64,000 nt of DNA, from contig JBMHCT010000015.1 of the NCBI GenBank assembly GCA_049889775.1, positions 7,531 through 71,530 on the forward strand. Direction: 5' to 3'. Source of the stretch: Jejuia sp049889775. Lineage in GTDB: Bacteria > Bacteroidota > Bacteroidia > Flavobacteriales > Flavobacteriaceae. Made by a program: the position numbers and the translations under genes. This document shows, piece after piece, positions 32,211-41,635 of this stretch (the stretch's first letter is position 1; each line of letters opens with the position of its first letter). The notes under the pieces are model-generated. The model was not told the origin of the DNA and ran no database searches. It saw only the letters and a list, made by a program, of their open reading frames with translations.

Positions 32211-34769
32211 TTATTGGTTATTCAAGTTTAAGTAGGTATCCAAATTCTTATGAATTTGTAGTATTTGATAATTTGCAGAAGATACTGCAAAGTAGGGGTC
32301 TTTTATTTTCTTTACATCTTTATCTAATAGAATTTGATCAAATGTTTTTGCAACCTGCCCGGTTCTTAATCCGTGTACTACTACAAAGGTAGTGTTTGTA
32401 TTGTAAACATCAACCGAACTCTTTAATTTATAATATTTTACGTTTTTTAAAACCTCATCTAAAGTGGTTTTAAACGCGTTTATTTTTTCAGTGTTATTTT
32501 TATCAAATTTAAAAACCACTTTAAAATTACCCGAAATGCTATCATTTACAAATTCTTTGTTCTCCAGTTTTGGCAACATTTCATTCACCATACGCTGTGC
32601 TTGCTGTCCCTCTTCTGTATTGGCATAGGTAACTGCAATATAATTTATGGCTTTTTTATAGTCCTCAAAACCATGTAAACGCGCCGTTGCAGTTGCTTTC
32701 AATAGCTCAAATTTAGGCACAATAGGTTCTCCATCAAATGTTTTGATGTACGCTTCACTTTTAGAAATTACAGTTTCGTAATCTTGCTTCAGATGTATAT
32801 CATAAAGATTTTCATAAAGTGCTAATGGACTATTTTCATCCTTTAATGCCGCCGCATCAGGGTCGGTTAAAATAGTAGCATACCTGCTTTCGGGATAGTT
32901 GTTCACAATATCATCCTTGGCAATTGAAGCCTCATCCATTTCACCTAAAAGCTCATAGATTTTATACAAATTGTATTTTGAAGGCAGAATTAATCTTTCC
33001 TCTGGATTACTCTTTAATAGATTCTGAAATTTATCCTTAGCCAGTAGATATTCCTTAAATTTCTCCTTGTAAATTAACCCTAGTTGGTAATAGGCATAAT
33101 TGCGTTCTTTTGAAATACTATCAATTACTGCCTCATCCGAAGGTATTTTAGATATATAAAATTCAGGGTTAAAACGATCGTCTTCAGAAGCTGTTGCAGC
33201 TATATCTGCAGCCGAATTGCTGGTACCTCCGCTGGCAGAAAATGCCTTATTAGCCCATCGCCAATTATCTTCCAAAGGTCTATCTCCCCAAATTTTTAAA
33301 AACTCGTTTTTACCATAGGCAACAGTAGTAGGATTGTAAAAATAAAATCCTGCAGCTTGCCCAGGAATACCACCACTAGTAGGGTTTGGCTTTCCTATTT
33401 GATTATTAACCGTGGCCAAACCTGTATTACGTTTTAGAGCTTCTTGTTTTTTCTCTTCCTCTTCTGCTTTTTCTTTTAAATCGGCAACAAAATCTTCAAA
33501 AAAGCTCAGTTTTTCAGCATCTGAAAGATTAACAAGGTTTAAGATACTATCGTCTACTTTGGCCACCGCTTCATAATATATTACATCTTCTAAATTATCG
33601 CGCTTACGTTTAATAGTGCGGTAAGGTTTAGAATTTTCCTTGAGGTTTGTCATCGTACTATCATAATAGGCTCCAGCATCGGCATACAATCTCTTATCAA
33701 AAGTGATGTCACCAATAATCTCGTAATTCTTCGCCTTAAGTTTTTTATCAGGAGTATTTGTTCTTAAGGACTTATTAAAGTAGCGCGACGCCAATTCTGT
33801 AGCTTCATTATCCAAATGATGCAAGCCTATAACATGATAGATTTTATCCAAAAACGGTCTATTTTCCCTATTGGTCTCCAATTCCTCTATCAATTCAGAC
33901 AATGCAAGTCGGTCGCCGTTTTCAAAATCAAAATTTTTAATTTTTTCGAGATGTGCACTAATCATGTAAATACGTGGTGTTTTTCTATTGAGATCAATCA
34001 CCTTGTCAAATGCCATATTTGCACTATCCTTGTAACCTAGTTTATTATACAATTGGCCTTGTATAAATCTATACCTTCCTTTTTCATCATTGTTTTTAGT
34101 ATTGCTTGCTGCAATATCAATTTGCATTAACGCACTATCCACATGTTTTACATTTAGGTAAGCCTGTGCGAGCATCGAGGTGGCATCAGCCAAATCTTGT
34201 CCTTCAAGATCCTCTTGTCGCATTAATCGCTTTAAGTTTTTAATGGCCAGCTCGTCGTTTTCCAAACGAATATTCGTCTTTTCTCGCCATACTTTTGCCT
34301 GATTAATTTTATCACTAGCAGGATACTTGTATAAAATATAATTAAAAGCTTCTAGCGCGGGCACAAAACGCTGATCGAAATATCTCGATTTCCCCAAAAG
34401 CAAATACGCCTCATCCATTTGCGGATTATACTCCTTACTTTCAATATTAATACTGTGCTTTTGTATGGCCTTTACCGCTTTTTCCTCGGCTCTAGTGAAG
34501 TTTTCATTTCTAGATTGCCCTGGTAAAATCACATCCTCATCAACCTGCATACGCTCTATTGGTAATACCTCCCAATAATCATCAGCATAACCATCAGCCA
34601 ACGATGTTTTTCCCTGCTCTAAAGCCAAATAGCCATTATAAAGTGCATTATACTCAGCAGTTACAGCGTGGTAATTTCTGCTTAAAAATGTGCTTTTTTT
34701 GCGCGAACACCCTGTAATTGCAATAAGCGCAACAATAAGAACTACAGTAGATTTAAAATGTGCCTTCAA
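32211..34769 (-). CDS. sprE: Type IX secretion/gliding lipoprotein SprE (PorW-like)
   Basis: An 852-residue lipoprotein: signal with lipobox ITGC (Cys21) and then TPR-type helices across the protein (AYLLLGKSRYFDQRFVPALEAFNYILYKYP, and EKGRYRFIQGQLYNKLGYKDSANMAFDKV). The opening FLSRNYHAVTAEYNALYNGYLALEQGK is what I recognise from SprE of Flavobacterium johnsoniae and PorW of Porphyromonas. Such proteins are needed for T9SS-dependent secretion and gliding, anchored at the outer membrane's inner face. The last third contains an alpha/beta part (VVFKFDKNNTEKINAF). It heads the run sprE-bactofilin-atpZ. Identification is by recall. Confidence 0.85.
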   Translation of the reverse strand: MKAHFKSTVVLIVALIAITGCSRKKSTFLSRNYHAVTAEYNALYNGYLALEQGKTSLADGYADDYWEVLPIERMQVDEDVILPGQSRNENFTRAEEKAVKAIQKHSINIESKEYNPQMDEAYLLLGKSRYFDQRFVPALEAFNYILYKYPASDKINQAKVWREKTNIRLENDELAIKNLKRLMRQEDLEGQDLADATSMLAQAYLNVKHVDSALMQIDIAASNTKNNDEKGRYRFIQGQLYNKLGYKDSANMAFDKVIDLNRKTPRIYMISAHLEKIKNFDFENGDRLALSELIEELETNRENRPFLDKIYHVIGLHHLDNEATELASRYFNKSLRTNTPDKKLKAKNYEIIGDITFDKRLYADAGAYYDSTMTNLKENSKPYRTIKRKRDNLEDVIYYEAVAKVDDSILNLVNLSDAEKLSFFEDFVADLKEKAEEEEKKQEALKRNTGLATVNNQIGKPNPTSGGIPGQAAGFYFYNPTTVAYGKNEFLKIWGDRPLEDNWRWANKAFSASGGTSNSAADIAATASEDDRFNPEFYISKIPSDEAVIDSISKERNYAYYQLGLIYKEKFKEYLLAKDKFQNLLKSNPEERLILPSKYNLYKIYELLGEMDEASIAKDDIVNNYPESRYATILTDPDAAALKDENSPLALYENLYDIHLKQDYETVISKSEAYIKTFDGEPIVPKFELLKATATARLHGFEDYKKAINYIAVTYANTEEGQQAQRMVNEMLPKLENKEFVNDSISGNFKVVFKFDKNNTEKINAFKTTLDEVLKNVKYYKLKSSVDVYNTNTTFVVVHGLRTGQVAKTFDQILLDKDVKKIKDPYFAVSSANYQILQIHKNLDTYLNLNNQ

Positions 34770-35082
34770 TCGCTTTTTATTTGCTTCTAATAACTACAAA
34801 CTCATACATATAGTATGTAAGTGGGTAAAAATAAGCATCTTTTTCGATTAACCTATAATATCACTATAATTTTGGAAGTGCTTTGGGCGCTACCCAAAGG
34901 GTCGGGCTTTCCGTTAAAAGTTTTGCCTCGATGCGCGCCTCGGCAAAAGCTACCACTGCAATCCCTTGCGCACTTATTTGCCAAAAACACAGTCGTATCG
35001 CATCGGCAATACTTATTTAAAATAGTCGTTTTTCAAAAGAAAATAGAAGTATTGCATACACAAGAATATGTATATTTACAGC
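34770..35082. other. Divergent intergenic region between sprE and lpxH
   Basis: 313 bp without a real gene, occupied by family A repeat copy 3 (34883-34972) and AT-rich flanks. A short TATATTTA just before lpxH is a weak -7-like element. A 93-codon ORF spans the repeat on the plus strand; it looks non-coding. Confidence 0.6.
34883..34972 (+). repeat. Dispersed palindromic repeat, family A, copy 3
   Basis: Blocks TTGGGCGCTACCC, GGTCGGGCTTTCCG, GTTTTGCCTCGATGCG, CCTCGGCAAAAGC and GCAATCCCTTGCGCAC are all present. The stem is of the TTTTGCC/GGCAAAA type, as in copy 2. Confidence 0.85.
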
Positions 35083-35841
35083 ATGCAACTACCAAAAGGT
35101 AAAAAAATATATTTTGCTTCTGATAATCACCTAGGTGCTCCAACCAGAGAAGCCTCGGCACCAAGAGAAAAGAAATTTGTTGCATGGTTAGACGAGATTA
35201 AAAAAGACGCCGCGGTAATCTTTTTGTTAGGCGATCTTTTCGATTTTTGGTTTGAATATAAAACAGTTGTCCCCCGAGGATTCACCAGAACGTTGGGTAA
35301 ACTAGCTGAAATATCAGATTCTGGAATACCTATTCACTACTTTGTTGGCAATCACGATTTATGGATGAACGGTTATTTTGAGGAAGAACTTAACATTCCT
35401 GTATACCATAAACCGAAAGAATTTACCTTTAACAATAAAACGTTTTTTATTGGCCACGGTGATGGTTTAGGCCCTGGAGATAAAGGCTATAAGCGTTTGA
35501 AAAAGGTATTTACCAATCCGTTTTTTAAATGGGTGTTTCAATGGGGGCATCCAGATATTGGCATGCGCATTGCGCAATACTTTTCGGTAAAAAACAAGCT
35601 TATTTCTGGTGATGATGATGCCAAATTTCTTGGAGAAGATAATGAATGGTTAGTACAATACTGCAAGCGCAAATTAGAGGACAAACACCGTGATTATTTT
35701 TTATTTGGACATAGGCATTTACCTTTAGATATCGATCTTGGTAAAGATTCAAAATACATCAACCTAGGCGATTGGATTCAGTACTTTACCTATGCTGAAT
35801 TTGATGGAGAGACTTTGGAGTTGAAGGCGTATAAAGTTTAG
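35083..35841 (+). CDS. lpxH: UDP-2,3-diacylglucosamine diphosphatase family metallophosphoesterase
   Basis: A 252-residue calcineurin-type phosphoesterase. Metal-binding motifs are SDNHLG, GDLFDFW, GNHD, GHGDG and FGHRHLP. LpxH releases lipid X from UDP-2,3-diacylglucosamine in lipid A synthesis. The SDnHLG/GDLFDfWfEY combination favours this family. The start at 35083 (MQLPKGKKIYFAS) fits homologs better than a start five codons earlier, which lies in the promoter-like TATATTTA. LpxH2-type relatives of unknown substrate exist, so the symbol is likely but not certain. Confidence 0.87.
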   Translation: MQLPKGKKIYFASDNHLGAPTREASAPREKKFVAWLDEIKKDAAVIFLLGDLFDFWFEYKTVVPRGFTRTLGKLAEISDSGIPIHYFVGNHDLWMNGYFEEELNIPVYHKPKEFTFNNKTFFIGHGDGLGPGDKGYKRLKKVFTNPFFKWVFQWGHPDIGMRIAQYFSVKNKLISGDDDAKFLGEDNEWLVQYCKRKLEDKHRDYFLFGHRHLPLDIDLGKDSKYINLGDWIQYFTYAEFDGETLELKAYKV

Positions 35842-35845
35842 CTAT

Positions 35846-37108
35846 TTAAGTATCCGAAACCTCAACATCCTCGGTTAAATCTAGCTCTCGTAAAGGTTTA
35901 TTTTTAATTCCCATTACGGTCACTGTAATTAAAGTAGCGCATCCACCCAAAACCACAGCCAATGGTGCTCCAAAAATTTTAGCCGCAATCCCACTTTCCA
36001 AAGCACCCAATTCATTTGAAGAGCCTACAAACATAGAGTTTACGGCACCAACTCTACCGCGCATATCATCTGGTGTTTTTAGTTGTAAGATGGTTTGACG
36101 AATCACCATAGAAACACCATCAAAAATACCCGCAATAAACAATGCAACTATACTTAACCAAAATAGTTTGGAAGCTCCGAAAATAATCATCGCTACACCA
36201 AATCCAAATACTGCAACAAGTAGTTTTTTACCTGTGTTTTTTGTAATAGGCAAATACGTTGTGGCCAACATGGTAAGAATACTGCCCAATGAAAGTGACG
36301 CGTTAAGTATTCCTAAACCTTCAGAACCAACATTTAAAACATCCGTCGCAAAAACCGCAAATATAGCTACCGCACCACCAAATAGTACAGCAATCATATC
36401 TAAGGTAAGAGCCCCTAAAATCACTTTATCACTAAACACAAAACGAAGTCCTACTTTTAAGCTTTCTTCTACAGATTCGTTGATTTTTGTGTTTAGTATC
36501 GGTTTCTTTTTGATGAAAAACACCAAAAATAATGCTATCATTACCAAGGCAAATATGATTCCTAAGGTATGATGCACACCAATCCAAGCTATTAGAAACC
36601 CGCCGACCAGGGCTCCAGTCACCGAAGCACCTTTCCAAGTGCTACTGCTCCAAGTAGCTGCATTGGGGTAAATGGGTTTTGGTACTAATAGCGCAATTAA
36701 AGAAAATATAGTGGGTCCAAAAAAGGCTCTTAAAATGCCGCCAAAAAACACCAAGGCATAAATGCCCCAAACAATAGCATTAGTACTCCAATGACTTTCA
36801 ATAGTTGATGACGTCAGCCAAAATAAACCAAAACTAATTAGAGAAAACAACGTAATGATTAAGGCAAAAAGGTTGCGCTTTTCTTTTCTATCTACAATAT
36901 GACCTGCAAAGGGTGCCATAAAAAAAGCGGGGATAAACTCGCATGCTCCAATAATCCCTAAACTCAATTCGTCTTTAGTAAGTGCATATATATGCCATTC
37001 TATCACCACAAATTGCATAGACCATCCAAAAACCAATGCAAATCTCAGTAATAGGAAAATATTAAATTCTCTTATTCTAAGCGCTGCATATGGATCATGT
37101 TTTGCCAT
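35846..37108 (-). CDS. MFS exporter
   Basis: A 420-residue major facilitator protein with 12 hydrophobic segments. The motif A-like loop is GHIVDRKEKRNL (about residues 75-86) and a second one GVSMVIRQTILQLKTPDDMRGRVGAVNSMF lies in the second half, as in the EntS/TetV exporter-like group. It would use the proton gradient to export small molecules. Two bp separate it from recJ upstream, so it is likely the second gene of that operon. The substrate is unknown. Convergent with lpxH with a 4-bp gap. Confidence 0.88.
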   Translation of the reverse strand: MAKHDPYAALRIREFNIFLLLRFALVFGWSMQFVVIEWHIYALTKDELSLGIIGACEFIPAFFMAPFAGHIVDRKEKRNLFALIITLFSLISFGLFWLTSSTIESHWSTNAIVWGIYALVFFGGILRAFFGPTIFSLIALLVPKPIYPNAATWSSSTWKGASVTGALVGGFLIAWIGVHHTLGIIFALVMIALFLVFFIKKKPILNTKINESVEESLKVGLRFVFSDKVILGALTLDMIAVLFGGAVAIFAVFATDVLNVGSEGLGILNASLSLGSILTMLATTYLPITKNTGKKLLVAVFGFGVAMIIFGASKLFWLSIVALFIAGIFDGVSMVIRQTILQLKTPDDMRGRVGAVNSMFVGSSNELGALESGIAAKIFGAPLAVVLGGCATLITVTVMGIKNKPLRELDLTEDVEVSDT

Positions 37109-37110
37109 GT

Positions 37111-38802
37111 CTACGCCTTAATATCTCTTAGTTTCAATTGCAAAGACACATTTCCCTGCCATTCATTTTCATCTATGGAATATACTGCGTCAAAAGGTTT
37201 TTTATTGGCAATCAAACCGTATTTGTTTCCCATACCAAAACCAATGCAAACTATCTTTTGAGCCCCTTCTTGCGTAGCGGTTAATCTTAAATGCGATTGG
37301 TCTTCCCCAACACATTTACCATAACCGGTATCTCTCAAATTTTCGGTCATAAAAACAGGTGTCATATTACTTGGGCCAAAAGGCGCAAACTGCTTTAAAA
37401 TTCTATAAAATTTAGGGGTAATATGGCTTAATTGTATTTGTGCATCAATTTTGATTTCGGGCTCTAATAGATAAGGATCAATAGTTTTAGAAACAACGTC
37501 TTCAAAAGCTTGTTTAAAGGCCTCGTAATTTTTTGCTTCAAGCGTTAAACCCGCTGCGTACTTATGTCCACCAAATTGTTCAATATATTCTGAGCAGGCT
37601 TCCAAAGCATTATACACATCAAAACCTTTTATGGAGCGCGCTGAAGCCGCTAACTTATTGCCACTTTTTGTAAACACTAAAGTTGGCCGATAATAGGTTT
37701 CCGTAAGTCTAGATGCTACAATACCAATAACGCCTTTATGCCAGTCTTCTTGATAAACAACCGTAGTCAACCGGCCTTCTTCCTGGTTATCTTCAATTTG
37801 TTTTAGGGCTTCAACTGTAATTTGTTTGTCGACATCTCTTCTGTCCGAATTAAAAACATCAATCTCTACAGCATAGTTTCTAGCAGCATCCTCATTTTCT
37901 TCAGATAACAATTTCACTGCAAAATCACCATGCTCCATGCGTCCTGCTGCGTTAATTCTTGGTGCAATAATGAATACTACATCCGTAATGGTTAATTGCG
38001 TCTTTTTAATTTGATCTAAAATGGCTTTTATGCCGGGTCTCGGATTATTGTTGACCACTTGCAATCCAAAATAAGTTAGAACTCTATTTTCACCATTAAT
38101 AGGAACAATATCTGCACCAATGGCTGTAGCAACCAAATCTAAATATGGCAATAAATCTTCTACCGTTTGCCCATCTTGTGTAGCCAAGGCTTGCAGCAGT
38201 TTAAAACCAACACCACAACCACAAAGCTCCTTAAAGGGATAATTACAATCGTCTCTCTTGGGGTCCAAAACGGCAATGGCTTCTGGAATAGTTTCTCCAG
38301 GTCTATGATGATCGCAGATGATAAAATCAATGCCTAAACGTTTAGCATACGTTATCTTATCAATAGCTTTTATACCGCAGTCTAAGGCAATTATTAAAGT
38401 GAAATCATTTTCAGAAGCAAAATCAATGCCCTTTTTGGAAATACCATAACCTTCATCATATCTATCGGGAATGTAGGTGCAAACCAAATCGTGCTTAGTT
38501 TTAAGATACGTAGACATTAATGCTACTGCTGTAGTGCCATCTACATCATAATCCCCGTAAACCAATATGTTTTCCTTATTTGCAATAGCTTGCTCTATAC
38601 GCGCTACTGCCTTGTCCATATCCTTTATAAGATACGGGTCGTGAAGATCGTTTAAACTCGGACGAAAGAAGGTTTTTGCTTCATCATAAGTCTCTATCCC
38701 ACGTTGCACTAAGAGCGTAGCTGTAATTTCATCTACTTGAAGTGCTTCTTGTAGATGCTTTATTTTATTTAAATCTGGTTTTGGTTTAAGCGTCCAACGC
38801 AT
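37111..38802 (-). CDS. recJ: Single-stranded-DNA-specific exonuclease RecJ
   Basis: A 563-residue DHH/DHHA1 phosphoesterase, the 5'-3' ssDNA exonuclease of RecF-pathway and mismatch repair. Motifs are YGDYDVDGTTAVALM (about residues 80-94), DCGIKAID, the DHH itself in FIICDHHRPG, then the DHHA1 part GRMEHGDFAVKLL and KLAASARSIKGFDVYNAL with GGHKYAAGLTL. The C-terminal OB-like domain is complete. Start MRWTLKPKPDL is normal for Bacteroidota. Linked to the MFS gene by 2 bp only. Confidence 0.97.
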   Translation of the reverse strand: MRWTLKPKPDLNKIKHLQEALQVDEITATLLVQRGIETYDEAKTFFRPSLNDLHDPYLIKDMDKAVARIEQAIANKENILVYGDYDVDGTTAVALMSTYLKTKHDLVCTYIPDRYDEGYGISKKGIDFASENDFTLIIALDCGIKAIDKITYAKRLGIDFIICDHHRPGETIPEAIAVLDPKRDDCNYPFKELCGCGVGFKLLQALATQDGQTVEDLLPYLDLVATAIGADIVPINGENRVLTYFGLQVVNNNPRPGIKAILDQIKKTQLTITDVVFIIAPRINAAGRMEHGDFAVKLLSEENEDAARNYAVEIDVFNSDRRDVDKQITVEALKQIEDNQEEGRLTTVVYQEDWHKGVIGIVASRLTETYYRPTLVFTKSGNKLAASARSIKGFDVYNALEACSEYIEQFGGHKYAAGLTLEAKNYEAFKQAFEDVVSKTIDPYLLEPEIKIDAQIQLSHITPKFYRILKQFAPFGPSNMTPVFMTENLRDTGYGKCVGEDQSHLRLTATQEGAQKIVCIGFGMGNKYGLIANKKPFDAVYSIDENEWQGNVSLQLKLRDIKA

Positions 38803-38847
38803 ACTTTAAGATATAAGTTTTGAGCTAAAAAAGTTACTTACTCAAAC

Positions 38848-39270
38848 TTAGTTATGATGGAAAAATGTTTTGATATCCAATTCAGAAAATTGACGAAACA
38901 TTTCCATGACGCCACAATATTTTTCTACAGATAAATCTACGGCACGTTGCAATTTCTTTTCGTTGAGATTTGAGCCGTAAAAATGAAAATACATCGCTAC
39001 TTTATCATAGTATTTGGGATGCTCATCGGTTAGGTTAGCCTCAACTTCAATATTAAAATCATCAACATCCAGTTTCATTTTTTTAATGAGAGCAGCCACA
39101 TCTAAACCAGAACAACCTGCTAACCCAGACAATAATAATGCCTTGGGGCGATACCCTTCACCTTTTCCGCCATTCTCTTCTCCTGCATCAATAAATAAAT
39201 TATGCCCTGAAGGGTTCGTGCTTTCAAATCGCATTTCGCCCAACCATTTTGTGGAAACTTTAACTGCCAT
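38848..39270 (-). CDS. OsmC family protein
   Basis: A 140-residue OsmC/Ohr-fold protein that may reduce organic hydroperoxides. Two conserved cysteines are visible: SGLAGCSGLDVAALI (first) and VEKYCGVM (second), the peroxidatic pair of the family. EENGGKGEGYRPKALLLSGLAGC is the usual lead-in. A minus-strand TATTTTTG -7 element lies at 39300-39307. Substrate unknown. It is divergent from a carboxymuconolactone decarboxylase-family gene that also belongs to the AhpD peroxidase-like group. Confidence 0.9.
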   Translation of the reverse strand: MAVKVSTKWLGEMRFESTNPSGHNLFIDAGEENGGKGEGYRPKALLLSGLAGCSGLDVAALIKKMKLDVDDFNIEVEANLTDEHPKYYDKVAMYFHFYGSNLNEKKLQRAVDLSVEKYCGVMEMFRQFSELDIKTFFHHN

Positions 39271-39299
39271 TCCTAAATAATTTTGTTTCTTGTAAGAAT

Positions 39300-39307
39300 C
39301 AAAAATA
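39300..39307 (-). promoter_or_regulatory. -7 promoter element for the OsmC gene
   Basis: TATTTTTG on the minus strand, 30 bp before the OsmC start and within the 56-bp divergent spacer. Confidence 0.4.
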
Positions 39308-39326
39308 CTACTTAAAAACTAAAAAT

Positions 39327-39917
39327 ATGCCTTTAGTAGCACCATTATCTCCTGAGCATGATTTGGAAACTCAGGAACTTGCAAAATTCTTTAATGAGAC
39401 TTTGGGATTTTGCCCAAACTCGGTTTTAACCATGCAACGTCGTCCAGCCATCAGTAAAGCATTTATTAATTTGAATAAAGCAGTTATGGCAAATGAAGGG
39501 CGAGTAACTTCTGCTTTAAAACGCATGATTGCTTGGGTAAGTAGTAATGCTACAGGTTGCAGGTATTGTCAAGCGCATGCAATTCGTGCTGCTGAACGTT
39601 ATGGTGCCGAACAGGAAAAGTTAGATAACATTTGGGAGTACAGAACGCATCCCGCTTTTAGTGACGCAGAACGTGCTGCTTTAGATTTTAGTTTAGCAGC
39701 GAGCCAAGTACCAAATGCCGTTGACGAAACCATTAAAAAGCGTTTATATGAACATTGGAACGAAGGTGAAATTGTAGAAATGCTTGGAGTTATTTCTTTA
39801 TTTGGTTACTTAAACCGATGGAACGATTCTATGGGAACTTCTATAGAAGATGGTGCCGTAGAAAGTGGTGAGCAATATTTAAGCAAACATGGTTGGGAGA
39901 AAGGGAAGCATATTTAG
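39327..39917 (+). CDS. Carboxymuconolactone decarboxylase family protein (AhpD-like)
   Basis: A 196-residue all-helical protein with the AhpD-type redox motif CRYCQAHAIRAAE (about residues 72-84; C-x-x-C with the downstream His). Such proteins act as alkylhydroperoxidase-like enzymes in the CMD superfamily. The N-terminal MPLVAPLSPEHD and the later helix WNEGEIVEMLGVISLFGYLNRWND belong to the 'peroxidase-related' branch. Divergent from the OsmC gene, giving a pair of putative peroxide-defence genes; coregulation is an inference. Physiological substrate unknown. Confidence 0.88.
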   Translation: MPLVAPLSPEHDLETQELAKFFNETLGFCPNSVLTMQRRPAISKAFINLNKAVMANEGRVTSALKRMIAWVSSNATGCRYCQAHAIRAAERYGAEQEKLDNIWEYRTHPAFSDAERAALDFSLAASQVPNAVDETIKKRLYEHWNEGEIVEMLGVISLFGYLNRWNDSMGTSIEDGAVESGEQYLSKHGWEKGKHI

Positions 39918-39963
39918 ATTACTAACTTAAAATTAACGATTTAAGAATTATTAATATTTATTG

Positions 39964-40473
39964 ATGGAACATATCTGCCCAAACTGCAAATCAGAAGTCT
40001 CTCAAGTAGAATTAGAATGTGAACATTGTGGTTTTCCTTTAGCTGGAACGGATAAGGAAAAGGCTATTTTTATAGGAAGACAGATTTCTAATAAATCAAA
40101 AATTGGAGACGCCAAGGAATCTCAAGCTAAAGCGCAACGTATCTTATACATCGTCGCTGGATTTCAAATATTGAATGGTGTTTTGGTGTATTTTAATACC
40201 AAAAGCTTAATTGATACTGCCTTCTATATTGTTCTTGGATTGCTTTTAGGTGTTTTTGGTTTCTTTTCATCAAAAAAACCAATCTTATTTCTATCCTTAG
40301 CATTAGCGCTCATTTTAGGTTATTATGTGTTGTTATATTTAATTAATCCAGAACTGGTGTTTAGAGGAAGCATGTGGAAAGTTGTGATTATAGGTTTCTT
40401 AGGTTATGGTATTTGGAATGCTATTGAAGCCAAAGAATTAAAGAAACAGAATAAGTTTTTAGATGAAAAATAA
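39964..40473 (+). CDS. Zinc-ribbon membrane protein of unknown function
   Basis: A 169-residue protein with an N-terminal zinc ribbon (CPNCKSEV ... CEHCGFPL, residues 5-24) followed by a polar linker and four hydrophobic segments (roughly residues 57-150, such as ILYIVAGFQILNGVLVYF and ILFLSLALALILGYYVLLYL). It ends in a Lys/Glu-rich tail. TTG at 39961 precedes ATG 39964; I choose the ATG. Not recognised beyond the general zinc-ribbon plus membrane layout. The cytoplasmic side would carry the ribbon. Confidence 0.78.
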   Translation: MEHICPNCKSEVSQVELECEHCGFPLAGTDKEKAIFIGRQISNKSKIGDAKESQAKAQRILYIVAGFQILNGVLVYFNTKSLIDTAFYIVLGLLLGVFGFFSSKKPILFLSLALALILGYYVLLYLINPELVFRGSMWKVVIIGFLGYGIWNAIEAKELKKQNKFLDEK

Positions 40474-40824
40474 GAATGCGCAAAACTATGGTACTAAAGA
40501 AGCCTCTCTGGAAATGGATAGGTTTATTTCTGATAAAATGTTAAGTTTTTTAAAGTTGTCCTGTTACTGACTTGTAATACATTGAAAAAACATACAATTA
40601 CAATAAATTCTTAGGACAAAAATAATTTTTATAAAACTGTCCTATGCTCATTTTGCTAAGTATTTGATAATATGATGGTTAAAATCTTATTCTATTTAAA
40701 TAAACTTGTTCATATTTTCTTAAACAATTGGTAATCAATTATTTAATCACAAAAACCAGATGTCCTTTTAAAAAGATTGCTTCATACTTACATTGTAAGC
40801 TTAAATTTTTAAAAAAGTTTACAA
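40474..40824. other. Intergenic region with repeated TGTCCT sites
   Basis: About 350 bp of AT-rich DNA with no convincing gene. TGTCCT/AGGACA occurs near 40557, 40612, 40642 and 40758. The middle two form an inverted pair TTAGGACA...TGTCCTAT about 30 bp apart. Could be an operator for the downstream small ORF or a decayed gene. The role is unknown. Confidence 0.4.
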
Positions 40825-41022
40825 ATGGATTTTTACTTTACATTTTCAGGGATAGTAATCATATTAATTACAATTATTAAAGAGATTGGCAAATCAAAAA
40901 GAATAACTCAATTCAAAAACATGGATAGTTCCAAAATCGAGTCCATTGGTAATTATGAGAAAAAATCTAAAAGTAAATATTCTATTCTGTCCTTTTGGAA
41001 TAAAAAAATGAATGCCCCTTGA
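40825..41022 (+). CDS. Possible small membrane protein
   Basis: A 65-residue ORF with one N-terminal hydrophobic helix (residues 3-19, FYFTFSGIVIILITIIK) followed by a strongly basic Lys/Ser-rich tail. This is the layout of a type I-like small membrane peptide. No family recognised and no clear promoter, and the length is near the noise level. The hydrophobic-then-basic order and an initiating ATG after an A/T-rich leader make it plausible only. It ends where the convergent uracil-DNA glycosylase pseudogene ends. Confidence 0.35.
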   Translation: MDFYFTFSGIVIILITIIKEIGKSKRITQFKNMDSSKIESIGNYEKKSKSKYSILSFWNKKMNAP

Positions 41023-41591
41023 TTAAATTAGGTTTTTCACTCTATTCCTCAACTCCGGCAACACCTCAACGGCAAACCAAGGATTCTTAGTCAACCAAAA
41101 TCTGTTTCTTGGGGATGGATGTGGCAATGGCAAATATTTAGGTAAATACTCTTGATAGTTTTTTACTGTTTCAGTTAATATTTTTTTCGCTCGTTTTCCC
41201 AAATAGTAGTTTTGGGCATACATCCCAATTAAAATAATGAGTTCAACATTTTTTAATTCATCAAAAAGTGGCTTGTGCCATTGCGGTGCACATTCTGGTC
41301 TTGGTGGTAAATCTCCAGATTTTCCTCTTCCTGGGTAACAAAATCCCATAGGAATTATGGCGAATTTTGTTGCATCATAAAAATCTTCATCACTTACATC
41401 TAACCATTTTCGTAATTGTTTGCCACTGGCATCATCCCAAGGAACTCCAGAGGCATGTACTTTTGTTCCTGGTGCTTGCCCAATAATGACTATTTAGAAT
41501 CTGGATGTGCTGAAACTACTGGTCTCGGGCTAAGAGGAAGATACTCTTTACAGATGGTGCATTGGTTTATGTTTTCAAGGAGAGTTTTCAT
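41023..41591 (-). pseudogene. Uracil-DNA glycosylase-like gene broken by one frameshift
   Basis: The ATG at 41591 opens MKTLLENINQCTICKEYLPL and runs to a premature stop after HPDSK. Adding one base to the A-run (T3 on the plus strand, 41493-41495) restores IVIIGQAPG, the motif 1 of family 4/5-like uracil-DNA glycosylases, then VPWDDASGKQLRKWL and IPMGFCYPGRGKSGD, and ends in the intact downstream frame with LPLPHPSPRN, the motif 3 region. The repaired product would be 189 residues. It would remove uracil from DNA. The single deletion may be a sequencing error, in which case the gene is functional. Confidence 0.85.
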
Positions 41592-41603
41592 TTTACCATA
41601 AAG

Positions 41604-41628
41604 ACCCTGAATCAAGTTCAGGATGACA
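41604..41628. repeat. Short palindrome CCTGAATCAAGTTCAGG (family C)
   Basis: A 17-bp hairpin unit followed by ATGACA, of the type found scattered in flavobacterial intergenic DNA. It sits between rsmI and the glycosylase gene. Confidence 0.5.
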
Positions 41629-41635
41629 AAAATTA

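Noticed and set aside
34821..35102. 93-codon plus-strand ORF
   Set aside because: It runs straight through family A repeat copy 3 and overlaps the lpxH start. Its translation changes with repeat sequence and shows no domain.
40463..40570. 35-codon ORF starting inside the zinc-ribbon gene
   Set aside because: No hydrophobic or conserved pattern, overlaps the preceding stop, and is too short to support.
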